Positions 21,512-31,649 of a stretch of 64,000 nt of DNA are shown here, piece after piece (the stretch's first letter is position 1; each line of letters begins with the position of its first letter). The stretch lies in assembly GCF_000787575.1 (NCBI RefSeq), contig NW_012236515.1:417892-481891 (forward strand), written 5' to 3'. Both the position numbers and the translations under genes were made by a program. This DNA is from Acytostelium subglobosum LB1 (taxonomy: Eukaryota > Evosea > Eumycetozoa > Acytosteliales > Acytosteliaceae). The notes under the pieces were generated by a model, which searched no databases, was not told where the DNA came from, and saw only the letters and a list, made by a program, of their open reading frames with translations.

Positions 21512-23122
21512 TTAATGTTGTTTCCTGGCCAGCTCGATCAGTGTGCGGACGGGCTTGCCTGTCATGCCCTTGCCAATGTATGGACCCTCCTCGTTGGAGT
21601 ACATCACGCCAGCAATGTCCAGATGCGCCCACTTCTCAATTTGAACGAATTCCTTGAGGAACATGGCGGCTGTGCAGGAGCCTGCCGAGCGACTGCCCGA
21701 GTTGACAATGTCTGCGATCTTTGAGTCCAGCTGCTTGCGGTACTCGGGCAGCAGGGGCATGCGCCACATCCGCTCGCCAGCTGTCTGGCCGCACTGATCA
21801 ATGTCGTTCCAGAGTGCGTCGCTGGATGAGAAACAGCCAGTGTGATGGAAGCCCAATGCCACATCGATGGCACCAGTAAGTGTGGCAATGTCGACGATTG
21901 CCGCTGGGTTGAACTTGTGTGCGTAGTGGAGCGCATCGCCGAGGATAAGACGGCCCTCAGCGTCGGTGTTGTCGATCTCGACTGTCTTGCCATTGGCGGC
22001 GGTCAGGACATCGCCAGGCTTGGTGGCCTTGCCCGAGGGCATGTTCTCGGTGAGTGGTGTCAACACGGTCAGGTTGGCGTCCAGACCCAAACTGGCAACG
22101 CCATACATGGCGCCGACGGCGGTGGCCGCGCCCTGCATGTCACCACGCATCAGGCCCATGCCTGCCGAGGGTTTGATACTGATGCCGCCACTGTCAAATG
22201 TGACACCCTTACCAACGTAGACCAATGGTTTGGCGTCCTTGTTCTGTGCGCCACGGTAGTGGAGCTCGAGGAACAATGGTGGCTGGTCGCTTCCGACGGC
22301 CACACCGAGGAACATGCCCATCTTTTGCTCCTCGGCCCACTGGCGGTCTCTAACAATCATCTCTACCTTGCCCGCGGCGATCAAGTCCTTCAGCTTCTCG
22401 CGCACAGTCTCAACAAAGATAGTTGGTGTCATCAAGTTGCTTGGCATGTCGGCCAGTGTCCTGGCAAAGTTCTGTGCCTCGGCCAGCACCTTGCCGTCCT
22501 CCCATGCCTTCTCAGGTTGAGTCTCGCTTGACTCGTATGGTTTGATATCGACTGGTGTGTTGTCATTTCCATTGCCATTGCCATTGCCGTTTGACTTGTT
22601 TGATTGAGTCTTGAGACTGAACTTGAAGACACTGAGGTTGGCACCCTCGGACAGTGCGCGGATGTCGCCAATGGATGTGTCGACAGCGATCTTTGTGGCG
22701 CCACGAGCTTTGAGTGACTTGACACCAGCACCAGCAGCACGTCTTGAGTTCTCAAACTTGTTGTAAGTTGGTGCAGCGCTGTCTTGTGGTGATGGTGCAC
22801 GCTTTCCAAGTCCAACGATGGCCACACGGGGATACTTTGGCGAGACGTTATAGAGCACCAGACTATCTCCCAGCTTTCCAGTCTGATTGGCCAACTTGAG
22901 TGACTTTGTCAAGTGATTATCAGTCTGTTCATTGATCTCCTTGCCCAAAGCAGAGAACTCTTGAGCGTCTTCGAAGCAACCGACCACTACACCATGTGGA
23001 TCAACATCATTTGGTGTGCTGGTGCTAGTTGTTGCAGTTGAGTATCTGTACAATGATGATGATGTAGAGAGACTTCTTGGCAATGTCTGTCTTGATATTA
23101 TATGTCTAAATGATAACATCAT
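21512..23122 (-). CDS. lap: Leucine aminopeptidase, M17 family
   Basis: Zinc (two-metal) cytosol-type aminopeptidase that removes N-terminal residues; 536 residues, no intron. The catalytic half is complete: VGKGVTFDSGGISIKPS, GDMQGAAT, ENMPSGKATKPGDVL and the M17 signature NTDAEGRLILGDAL, followed by VDIATLTGA. The N-terminus (MMLSFRHIISRQTLPRSLSTSSSLYRYS) is rich in Arg, Ser and hydrophobics without acids, so a mitochondrial targeting peptide is likely. An Asn-Gly repeat insert (SNGNGNGNGND) sits in the N-terminal domain. The upstream region has a TTTTCAAACTTTC motif (23221-23233). Confidence 0.95.
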   Translation of the reverse strand: MMLSFRHIISRQTLPRSLSTSSSLYRYSTATTSTSTPNDVDPHGVVVGCFEDAQEFSALGKEINEQTDNHLTKSLKLANQTGKLGDSLVLYNVSPKYPRVAIVGLGKRAPSPQDSAAPTYNKFENSRRAAGAGVKSLKARGATKIAVDTSIGDIRALSEGANLSVFKFSLKTQSNKSNGNGNGNGNDNTPVDIKPYESSETQPEKAWEDGKVLAEAQNFARTLADMPSNLMTPTIFVETVREKLKDLIAAGKVEMIVRDRQWAEEQKMGMFLGVAVGSDQPPLFLELHYRGAQNKDAKPLVYVGKGVTFDSGGISIKPSAGMGLMRGDMQGAATAVGAMYGVASLGLDANLTVLTPLTENMPSGKATKPGDVLTAANGKTVEIDNTDAEGRLILGDALHYAHKFNPAAIVDIATLTGAIDVALGFHHTGCFSSSDALWNDIDQCGQTAGERMWRMPLLPEYRKQLDSKIADIVNSGSRSAGSCTAAMFLKEFVQIEKWAHLDIAGVMYSNEEGPYIGKGMTGKPVRTLIELARKQH

Positions 23123-23376
23123 TATCTCTATCTCTATCTATATCTTTATGTGTCGTTAGTGAGTAAGCACTTCAGATCTTCATTTTCCTGCATTTTGATG
23201 AACATTCAACTTTTTCGTTGTTTTCAAACTTTCATTCATCCATTCAAGATCTTGATCACCAATCAACCAATCAATCAAACATTTATCTTGTTATAATTAT
23301 AACATATCATAATATATACAAGGTGCAAAGTAGGCATCAGAGGAAGTAGTAGTATTCAACAATATATAAAGTAAAG

Positions 23377-24010
23377 ATGAGCTTTGCAAGTCTAAGTGAT
23401 GAGGTTGATAGTAAGTTTGATCATTCATTCATTCATTCACTCAACCTGATGATACTGACATTGATGATTGAATGTAGAGAAACTTATAGTAGTACTGAGG
23501 GATGGAAAGAAGTTTATAGGTGTACTGAGAACATTCGATCAGTTTGGTATGTTGTCAATCAGAGTGTCATTGATTGATTGATTGATTGAATGATTGAATG
23601 AGAGTGACTAACGACATTGACATCGACTTCAACATCGAACATCAACAGCAAACATAGTACTACAAGAAACAGTTGAGAGGATATATGTTGGCGATAAGTA
23701 TGGAGAGAAGAATCTAGGTGTATTTTTTATTAGAGGTGATACTGTAGTCATACTTGGTGAAATAGTATGTTATGATGTTGCCACTGCCACGGCTACAATA
23801 ACAACAACTGACTGACATATCCAATCATCATCAAAGGATCCAGAGAAGGAGGTTAAAGAAAAGAGACTGACAAAGGTGTCTTGGGAGGAGATACAACAGG
23901 CACAACGTGTGGAGAAGGAGAGGAAGGAACAAGAGGAGCTGTTAAAGAGGAAGATTATGTTGGACAGTGGACTGACCATCGATTCTATTCTGAATTTGGA
24001 CGAGCTCTAA
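23377..24010 (+). CDS. lsm1: U6-like Sm protein LSM1
   Basis: Cytoplasmic subunit of the LSM1-7 ring that, with Pat1, promotes decapping and 5'-3' decay of deadenylated mRNA. Four exons (23377-23410, 23478-23546, 23649-23764, 23837-24010), including two very small ones, join in phase to 130 residues. Sm1 and Sm2 motifs are clear: [20 protein letters not shown] and [14 protein letters not shown], with [17 protein letters not shown] between them and the Lsm1-specific C-terminal helix [16 protein letters not shown]. The splice pattern rests on motif continuity. The second intron is unusual here in carrying TTGATTGA rather than TCAATCAA on the sense strand. Confidence 0.92.
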
Positions 24011-24278
24011 GTTTGGATTGGACTCATTCTAAACTCTCTCGAAATACAAAGCATCAATCACATGTGCTGCGGATGAAGCAGCCCAGCGACAGAGGCATCA
24101 TCTTCGACATGTACGAACAGCATCGGCAGCAGCGGCACTCCCTTCATCATCACAAGTTCAATCAATCAATCAATCAAAGTTTGAGGATAGGGATGTTATT
24201 GCTGCAGGTGGATAGCCAACTCAATAAACGAGCGATTGTTTATTGATCGACTAAGTCTTGCTTTGCGTGGACGATGTA

Positions 24279-25919
24279 TCACAAACGAATGCCTCCAGAC
24301 ATGTCTGATTCGAATGAGTTCAAATCCTCAAATGAAATGTCGTCAAGGTCAAGGTCGTCATCATCATCATCGCCTCTCTTGGACGACGCCGCTGCTGACG
24401 ACTTCTTTGTCTTTGGTTCGGGATTGAGGTACTTGTCTTTGTTGGTCAGAGCCTCCATCGCAGAGGCGATCGATCCGCCAAACTCGTCGAGCATGTCCTT
24501 GCCACCAATGTCCTCGATCGCTTCGAGTGACACATTGGCCAGCTGATCGCGTCCGCCATGCAGCTCGCTCAACTTATTGATCAACTCCTCCAATATTAAT
24601 ATGTTTGTTCGCTTGCCCTTGAGCACACGGAAGCGCCACGACTCCCAGCTGTGCAGCTCAGGCATCACTGTTGTTATGAGCTTCCAGGGTGACTTGTTGT
24701 AGGCTTGCAACAACTTGAATCCATAGTTGGCGCCGAATGAGCGCTGAGTGAGATCGTACCAGTCTTGAGCCGAGACCAGCTTGAGGCGGTCGGCCAGCCA
24801 CTCGAGATAGAGTCGCGCGTTACCCTTGTGAATCCAATAGTCTTCGGGCACCTTGTCAAACATCCATGGCTTCCACGAGTACTCGGGGAAGATTGATGTC
24901 AGTGCATTGGATATTGAGCCGTCGTGCATCTCAAGCAACTGAGATCCACTGTTGCGGGCAAAGTCGCGCTTGGTGAGGAAGTGCCACTGCTCCTTGTCCC
25001 AGTCCAGTCGCTTGCCCAGCCACTCCATGTACTCGCGCTGCATCTCCTGCGTCCAGAAACCCTTGCGTATCGTTGGGAAGCGCCACAGCTCCCATTTCTG
25101 ATCGGCATAGATTGTTGTGATCGCTTTGATGTGGTCGTCGCCATATTGCGCCAAGAGTAGTTTGCCATGATTGGAGGCAAAGTCCACGCGACGACATTTA
25201 TACCAATGTTCTTGATAGCGATAACCGAGCATTGATGCCAGCCACTTCATATACTTGATGTGATTGTCCTTGTTGGCAAAGAACTGTGACTCGTCGCCAA
25301 CCATCATCTCCTTGTACGACTCCTCTGCCTTTCTCTTTCGACTCAATGGTAGAGGTTTGATCGGCGTCAAAGGCTTTGTCAATTGATCTCTTGGTGTGAT
25401 TGGTGATATTGTACTTGATGTGATAGCAACTCGTTGTTGTGGTGTCGGTGATGTCGTTGATGTCGTTGATGTCTGTGGTGTCGATGTGGTATTCATTGTC
25501 GTCTCTGAGTTGTTTGATCTCCATTTCCCTGGTGAATCACGCTTGTTATATGATGACGTTGATGTTGATGATGATGATGATTGAGTTCTTTGTCTTAGAC
25601 TGTATGTATCTGAATGTTTGAAGCGACCGTCGCCACCTCCACTTCTTCCTTCTCTATTATCTCTGGTTCCTCCAAAGCCTGTTCTTCCTCGTCCATCTCG
25701 TCCATCTCGTCCACCTCTTCTTCCTTCACCATCTCGTCCTCCTCTTCTAACTTCACCATCACCTCCACCTCTTGGCTTCGATGTATAGTTGTTGTTGTTG
25801 GAGTATGTTGAGAAGGTATTAAACATCAGTGACTTGATACTATTAATGCCATTGCTGTTGATATTGGTATCAATAAGGTATTGACATCTTGTCAGTTTAC
25901 TCCCTACTAATGACAACAT
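24279..25919 (-). CDS. Protein with three or more W-rich 70-residue repeats, possible organelle targeting
   Basis: Function not recognised. The start is taken at MLSLVGSKLTRCQY, because sequence further upstream is Ile/Ser-rich AT leader. After an Arg-Gly-rich segment (GGRDG repeats) and a Ser/Thr-rich region come tandem units of about 68-72 residues. The pattern is roughly YLEWL..RL....QDWY.LT.R.F..N.G..LL..Y..S....LT...PE..W..W.F. Units start near YMKWLASMLGYRYQEHWY, YMEWLGKRLDWDKEQWHF and YLEWLADRLKLVSAQDWY. The C-terminus is acidic with poly-Asp. Similar W..W.F repeats are, to my recollection, found in some fungal and algal proteins without known role. The basic N-terminus would suit a mitochondrial protein, which is inference. 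About 546 residues, intronless. Confidence 0.75.
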   Translation of the reverse strand: MLSLVGSKLTRCQYLIDTNINSNGINSIKSLMFNTFSTYSNNNNYTSKPRGGGDGEVRRGGRDGEGRRGGRDGRDGRGRTGFGGTRDNREGRSGGGDGRFKHSDTYSLRQRTQSSSSSTSTSSYNKRDSPGKWRSNNSETTMNTTSTPQTSTTSTTSPTPQQRVAITSSTISPITPRDQLTKPLTPIKPLPLSRKRKAEESYKEMMVGDESQFFANKDNHIKYMKWLASMLGYRYQEHWYKCRRVDFASNHGKLLLAQYGDDHIKAITTIYADQKWELWRFPTIRKGFWTQEMQREYMEWLGKRLDWDKEQWHFLTKRDFARNSGSQLLEMHDGSISNALTSIFPEYSWKPWMFDKVPEDYWIHKGNARLYLEWLADRLKLVSAQDWYDLTQRSFGANYGFKLLQAYNKSPWKLITTVMPELHSWESWRFRVLKGKRTNILILEELINKLSELHGGRDQLANVSLEAIEDIGGKDMLDEFGGSIASAMEALTNKDKYLNPEPKTKKSSAAASSKRGDDDDDDLDLDDISFEDLNSFESDMSGGIRL

Positions 25920-26098
25920 GATTATTGTTATTATTATTACAAAGTATAAAGACGAAGAGATGAACGAATGAAGTTTCAAGACGTGTCCAAAACATCAAGA
26001 ATGCGCGAATCCTTCCAAGTTCATTCATTCATTCTCAAACATCAACAACAACATGAAAAGAGATAATAATAATACTTCTTATTTATTATTACTATTAA

Positions 26099-27779
26099 TT
26101 AATTAGAGCATAGTGTAAAGTCAGCTCGTTCTGCGTTGGCTGGTGCTGTTACCTTGGGCATTGCATAGGGTATGTCTTCACCTTTGAGCACAGGGAATGC
26201 CTTGGTGTAGGTGGTCTGAATCCTATCGATGAATGTTTGATACTTACAATCAAGTATTAAAGCATCACGTACTATATCACCAATACCACCTAGTATTGCT
26301 ACAATCGATGTCTTTGTATCCCATGATATTATAGACGACACACTCGTACCATCATTCATACCAGACTCGGTAGAACCGTACGGACCCTGCATGGCCGGAC
26401 CCTTCAACATGTTGTTGTACCACACCAGTCCTACAGGGTGATTGGCCATTATCGTTGGGAATGCACCGTATGGCGTGTAGTAGTCGGTCTTGAGCTTATC
26501 ATGCGCAGACAAGGGCGGCACTCCAACGTCGACAAAGTATTTACTCGACGAGTTGTAGGACGCGCCAAACATGCCTGGATAGCCATTGAGGTTGGAGTAC
26601 CAAGTCCTGGCCTTCTCACAATTGGACAACAGACGACGCTGGATTTCGACATCCTGGTAGGGCAGCAAGAGGTACTTGTATGACTCGTGCGGGGAGTACG
26701 TCCAGCCCTTCTGCACTGTGATCACACCCGAGGGAGTCGTCCAATCGACTTTGTTGACCTTGAATATGTTCCAGGTCTTGTCTCGCAGTTCTTGACTCTC
26801 GAACGTTCCAAACATGTCACCAAAGATACCCATGGGCTCACCATCGAGTGGGCCTTGAGAGGCGTATGGACTGTTGGACCAATACGTGTTGCTGGCCACT
26901 GGAATATCATTCTGCTTCATTCTAGCGGACATGGCAAAGTGGAGGGCGGTCCTGTTCCAGAACATAGTAACAGCATTGTCCGCCATCATATCGAACCACT
27001 TGCGATACCTCAGCGACAATTGGACGTGATCCTTGTATCTCGTCTTGCCAAGCTCATGAGACACGGCGTACACACCCCACACCATCAGACCGTCGTCCAG
27101 CGAGCCAACATCGGTATCGGTCTTGACCGTAGTCTCGAGTCCATTGTCCCTAACACCGAGGAATGGAATGTAGCCGCCATAGCCTGGCAACGCTTTGTTG
27201 AACTTCTCCAAAGTGTCCATCTTGCGATAGAGTGTCACCAGCACAGTGTCCAATCTTGGGTCACCGGTGTTGATGATGGCCTTCTCCGCAGCGGTGAGCT
27301 CGATTGGAATATGGAAATAGTCCAGTGGGTCGTATCCATGAGGTGTCGAACCATTCAATGCTATTGCCAACAGTGCCAACTGGAATGCTTCCTTACTACC
27401 AAATGTATATCTCCTTGGGTTTGTTGAATTGCCAGTTATTTTATCAAGTGCAGTACCATCATGGGTCATTCCACATTTGGTATTTATTCCTACATCATGT
27501 GAATGATACTAAAATAATATTAATTAATTAATTCCATTGATCAATCAATCATTCAATCAATCAACTTACATTTCCTTCATATTGTAGTACTAGTTTGACA
27601 TATTCTTTTCTTGCTGATTCATCGTTTAATAATTGATCATCTGTGAACTTGTCAGCGAAACGACAAGGTCCTTTATAAATATTATCCTGCCATGTGGATG
27701 AACAAATATTAATTGATATTAAAAATAACAATAAAATAATAATATTATTATTATGTAAACTTTGGAATAAATAATTCAT
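26099..27779 (-). CDS. Secreted glycoside-hydrolase-like protein, copy A
   Basis: First of four related genes. Exons 27779-27570 (signal peptide and first 70 residues) and 27508-26099 join in phase to 539 residues. The start MNYLFQSL precedes a hydrophobic signal (IIILLLFLISINICSS). Conserved blocks shared with the other copies include YDPLDYFH.PI.LT, PGYGGYIPFLGV, VGSLDDGLMVWGVYAVSHEL, PLDGEPMGIFGD, GVITVQKGWTYS, YTPYGAFPTIMANHPVGLVW and GPAMQGPYGSTESG. The last two blocks and the N/DGxMVWG motif recall the C-terminal half of (alpha/alpha)6 glycoamylase-like enzymes (GH144/GH162 type, beta-1,2-glucan), so carbohydrate hydrolysis is likely but the substrate is unproven. The protein ends at ADFTLCSN with no hydrophobic tail, so it should be soluble. 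Confidence 0.72.
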
Positions 27780-28067
27780 TAAGTATATATTATTATTATA
27801 ATCGATACACAATAATTTACTTTTGGATAATAATAATTATTTATATACTTCCATTGAGATTGGATATTATCCAATTCATTAACTATCGCACACACACAAC
27901 CATACATAAACAATCACATCACTCTTTCATTCAAATTGTGTTGTATGTCCGTCACCCACCAATCAATCAATCAATCACACACTAGATAGAACGTTCTTAC
28001 ATCGATCCAAGTTAATAATTTATTATCCATGTCCATTGACTTCACGACAACAAAAGAGGAATTAAAT

Positions 28068-29035
28068 TTAATTTAAATAATTGATCTTAGTGATGTCTGA
28101 AAGCGGCAGAGTGAACATCAATGGTTGGGATACTTGAATCTCAATGTCGTAGGATTTCCCGCGAACACCAATGAGCGTGCCAAGTCGGTAGTGGCTGTCA
28201 AAGCCAAGGCATAGATATTGTTTGTTTGTGATCATTTCGCTCTTCTTTGCACGTGGATGTTTGTGACCAAACACGTATGCTCGAGGAACAGATTCCTCAT
28301 TGTCTGATCCTTGGAATTCGACCGTGACCTCTCCATGTCCTGTGTCCTCGACAACTGTCCCCCTTCTGAATACACAGCCCTCACCTGCTGACCTGGCCAT
28401 GACTTGGGTACCAGCTTCGAGAAGGATGTGATTGGCAGTGGTGGTGGTGGTGGTGGTGGTGGTGGCGGCACCGTTATCGACCTTGTCGTGCTGTGAGGTG
28501 GGTTGATCGACTGGCTCAATGGCCACATGATGTGACACCTTAGTCTTCTTGGCAGGTCGAACCTTCTCGATTGGATCATCATGAGAGTCGTTTGAGCAGG
28601 TGATTGGAGCATTGTCTTGAGGCTCCATGTCGCATGATGATTGAGGAGGAGAAGGTGGAGGAGGAGAATGTGTGGTTGGCGCAGCGACCGTCATCGATTG
28701 AGGAGGGCTCAAATGATCGGATTCTTTGGCGCACTTCATCTGAAAACCTCGCATTTTAATGCAAATTGGACATGTCTTGTAGATGTGATCTTGAATGCTA
28801 TTCAACATATCTGTTGTTGTAGTTTGTTGTTGATACCTCGCCAGTTAGTTTGAGACTGGATTGATGTAGATGTGCGTGCGCGAACGAACATACCAGGCCA
28901 TCGATAATATGTAAAAGTCTTGATCATGTCGATTAAGTTGGCACCTAACAAGTGGTCACCAGTTGAATGTACATGGTTCTCATTGATGATAGTCACTCGT
29001 AGTTGCTTTGATGGGATAATTATCCTGGGAGTCAT
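28068..29035 (-). CDS. Host gene joining integrase-type H2C2 zinc finger to Tudor-like domains
   Basis: Two exons (29035-28894, 28810-28068) join in phase to about 294 residues. The start is the first in-frame ATG (MTPRIIIPSK) after a stop; an upstream exon cannot be excluded. The N-terminal 60 residues match the H2C2 zinc finger of retroelement integrases in order: HVHSTGDH supplies the histidines, then YYRWPDM, then CPICIKMRG supplies the cysteines. A Pro/Ser/Thr-rich linker with a poly-Thr run follows. The C-terminus (GTQVMARSAGEGCVFRRGTV...VTVEFQG and a second similar unit) resembles a Tudor-like fold of the DUF4537 sort. No reverse transcriptase, protease or integrase core was seen, and the gene looks whole, so it reads as a domesticated host gene of integrase origin, possibly binding chromatin. 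Function is inference. Confidence 0.65.
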
Positions 29036-29106
29036 GGGTGTTAGACACACACCATGTATGATCGTACGGTCCACAAACACTCATTGGACTGGCCAAGGTG
29101 ACTCAC

Positions 29107-29429
29107 TTACTTCTTCTTGCCTTTGGGTTTGTAGCACAACTCATCATTGGACTCTATATAGAAATGTTTGAGTGCCTGTCCTATCTTGGCCATTCTCTTG
29201 TCATCATAGTTCTCCTTTATGGCCGTTACTAGGTTGGTTGATGTTGGTTGGTTAGTTGGTTGGTGTTGGATTGTTGATTGATTGATTGATTGATTGATTG
29301 ATAATACATACCATTGAGTGATTCGGGATTCTTGACCCATTCAAATAACTGATCATACTCATATTCCTTGGCAATCTTGGGCACTGTGTCGCGAGGGCTC
29401 GGGTCCCAATTGTCTTGGTCAAAGTCCAT
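29107..29429 (-). CDS. Small conserved-looking protein, 79 residues, unknown
   Basis: Exons 29429-29312 and 29228-29107 join in phase (GTATGT donor; AG acceptor after an AACCAACC-rich tract). The start MDFDQDNWDPSPRD is the first ATG in frame. The protein has an acidic N-half (EYEYDQLFEW), a basic amphipathic C-half (IKENYDDKRMAKIGQALKHF) and a Lys-rich end (KPKGKKK). Not recognised; the composition and spliced structure argue for a real gene, perhaps a small RNA- or ribosome-associated protein, but that is speculation. The E2F-like palindrome at 29555-29566 lies about 125 bp upstream. Confidence 0.6.
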
Positions 29430-29554
29430 CTCTTCCCTTCTCTTCAAGTATATATAAAATATAAATATATTTTAGTTGATTGAGTGATTGATTGATTGAT
29501 TAAATGAAGTTGATTAAGCATAATCATTCAGACGAAGAATGATTAATAGTATAT

Positions 29555-29566
29555 TTTGGCGCCAAA
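29555..29566. promoter_or_regulatory. E2F-like palindrome TTTGGCGCCAAA
   Basis: A perfect 12-bp palindrome in AT-rich sequence, with both strands fitting the E2F core TTTSGCGC. It lies upstream of the 79-residue gene on the minus strand and just 10 bp beyond the stop codon of hydrolase copy B, so it most likely serves the small gene. Function is inferred from the motif only. Confidence 0.45.
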
Positions 29567-29575
29567 TATCCATGT

Positions 29576-31282
29576 TTATTTGCTCTGACACAAGGTAAAA
29601 TCTTCACGTCCAACATTATGTGGAGCAGTCACAGATGGCAAAGCAAATGGTATTTCCTCACCTAGCAACTTGGGGAACTGCTTGGAGTATGAGGCATCAA
29701 TCCTATCATAGAACATTTGATACTTGCAATCTTCTTTCAAAGCCTCTCTAACAATCTTTCCAATTCCACCTAGTATCGCCACGACTGTAGTTTGTTTGGT
29801 GTCCCATGATACATTGTTTGAAGTGGCCTTGCCATCGTTATCACCAGACTCGTTCGATCCGTAGGGTCCTTGCATGGCCGGGCCCCTGAGCATGTTGTTG
29901 TACCACACCAATCCAACTGAATGATTGGCCAAGATAACAGGGAATGCTCCATAAGGTGTGTAGAATCCTGATTGTTGCAACTTTGATTGAGCGAGTGGAG
30001 GCACACCAATGCTGGTGACATACTTCTCGGATGAGTTGGCTGCCGCACCAAACAGACCAGGATAGTTGTTTAGATGTGAGTACCATGTCCTGGCTTTCTC
30101 ACAGTTGGAGAAAAGACGACGTTGGATGGGCACGTCGGTGTAGGGCAACATCATGTACTTCCAATGCTCGTGAACTGAATATGTCCAGCCCATCTCAACG
30201 GTGATCACTCCTGGAGGGATGGCCCAGTCCTTTGGATTATTCTTGAATTCCCAGACCTTCTCACGCTGGGCCATGCTGTCAAACTAGGCAAACAGGTATG
30301 CAAAGATGGCAAAAGGCTCACCGTCGAGGGGTGCCCTCGAGGCATCGGGTCCGTCCGATTTATATGTGTTGTCCTTGACTGGGAGGTTGGACTGGCCCAC
30401 AATTGATGCCATTGCAAAGTAGTTGCCAGTCTTGTTCAAGAACACTGTTGCGGCATTGTCGGCCATCAAGTCAAAGTACTTCCTGTACCTCAGTCCAAGC
30501 TCATGGTGATCCTTGTACTGGGGCTTCTGCAACACATGGGCAACAGGGTAGATACCCCAGGCCATTTGACCATCGTCCAATGAGACGGTCTTGGCATTGG
30601 TCTTATCCTTGTTGTCCAAACCAGTGTCAGTGATGCCAATCCATGGAATGAAGCCACCGTATCCAGGTTGCTTGGCATTAAAATCCTCCAAAGACTTCAT
30701 CTTTCGATATAATATCACCAAAACATTGTCCAAACGTTGATCTCCTGTGTTGATCTTGACTTTCTCTTCTGGTGTCAAAGGCACTGGCCAGTGGAAGAGG
30801 TCCAGAGGGTCGTATCCTTCATCAGTTATTCCATTGAGACCCAATGCCAACAAAGATAGATGCGACGCCTCCTTACTACCCACAGTGAATGATCTTGGCT
30901 TTGTAACATTGCCAGAGACAGGGTCAAGCACTTGACCAAGCTGTGTCATTCCAGACTTAGTATTTACACCAATCTTGTAAGAATGAAACTATGTGAATTA
31001 TTTGATTAACTCGAGTGAGTGAGTGGAATAGATCCAAAGATTGGTTAAATGAGTGATTGAATGAGACTTTACATTTCCCTCATAGTGTAGTACATGTTTG
31101 ACGAAATCTTTACGAGCTGAGGCATCATTGAGTAATTGTTCATCAGTAAACAAGTTGGCGAAACGACATGGTCCTTGGTAGATATTATCACTCCAATTAT
31201 CCGAAACAACCAATGATGTTCCAAATAATAAAAATAAAGTGGAAACAAATATTATTATTATATAATTAGTTCTCCTCCACAT
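29576..31282 (-). pseudogene. Secreted glycoside-hydrolase-like protein, copy B, with one in-frame TAG
   Basis: Same layout as copy A: exon 1 31282-31073 (70 codons, signal peptide in MWRRTNYIIIIFVSTLFLLFG), an intron at the identical position after YEGN, and exon 2 30988-29576. The reading frame is otherwise open and conserved end to end, but a TAG at 30286-30284 (minus strand) interrupts it between GEPFAIFAYLFA and FDSMAQREKVWEF, where copies A and D have GTFES and GKWEN. No other damage was seen, so this may be a young null allele, a sequencing error or a read-through case. It ends EDFTLCQSK without a hydrophobic tail, like copy A. About 538 residues if the TAG were a coding position. Confidence 0.75.
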
Positions 31283-31510
31283 TTGAATAAATAATTAATA
31301 ATACTTAAATAATAATTAAAATTAATAATTAAATTTGAAATTGAATGATGGTCCACAAAACATGTAGTTTATAAACCAGATCCATCAACTCAATTGAGTT
31401 GATCAATTCAATCTACAAATTCGGAAAGGTAATAGTCTTTGGCACTGCCATACACTAAGTGTATTATTTCATTCATTCATTGACTTGTGTGTATGGATGA
31501 TTGTTCTGGT

Positions 31511-31637
31511 ATTTGTGTGTATCTGTGTATGTGTGTGTGTGTGTGTGTGTGTGAGGGAAGGGACCTTGGTAAAATCATCCAACAACACAAATATCCAAAC
31601 TACAACCAAGGAATAATTAATGAGTAATTCATTGATA
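31511..31637. repeat. GT microsatellite plus direct repeat upstream of copy B (unit 1)
   Basis: ATTTGTGTGTATCTGTGTATG runs into about 12 GT units (31530-31553); 45 bp further is a segment ACTACAAC.AAG then GAATAATTAATGAGTAATTC then ATTGATA (31600-31637). Both parts recur in the same order at 32747-32835, so this is one of two flanking direct repeats around pseudogene copy C. Confidence 0.75.
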
Positions 31638-31649
31638 ATGATATATATA

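Noticed and set aside
21842-22531. 229-codon open frame on the plus strand
   Set aside because: Antisense to leucine aminopeptidase, with Cys/His/Trp-rich composition and no domain.
26687-27427. 246-codon open frame on the plus strand
   Set aside because: Antisense to hydrolase copy A; shadow frames recur at similar places opposite the other copies.
31519-31553. GT microsatellite considered as a CRISPR-like or regulatory array
   Set aside because: Simple dinucleotide repeat; the window is eukaryotic and no spacer-repeat structure exists.
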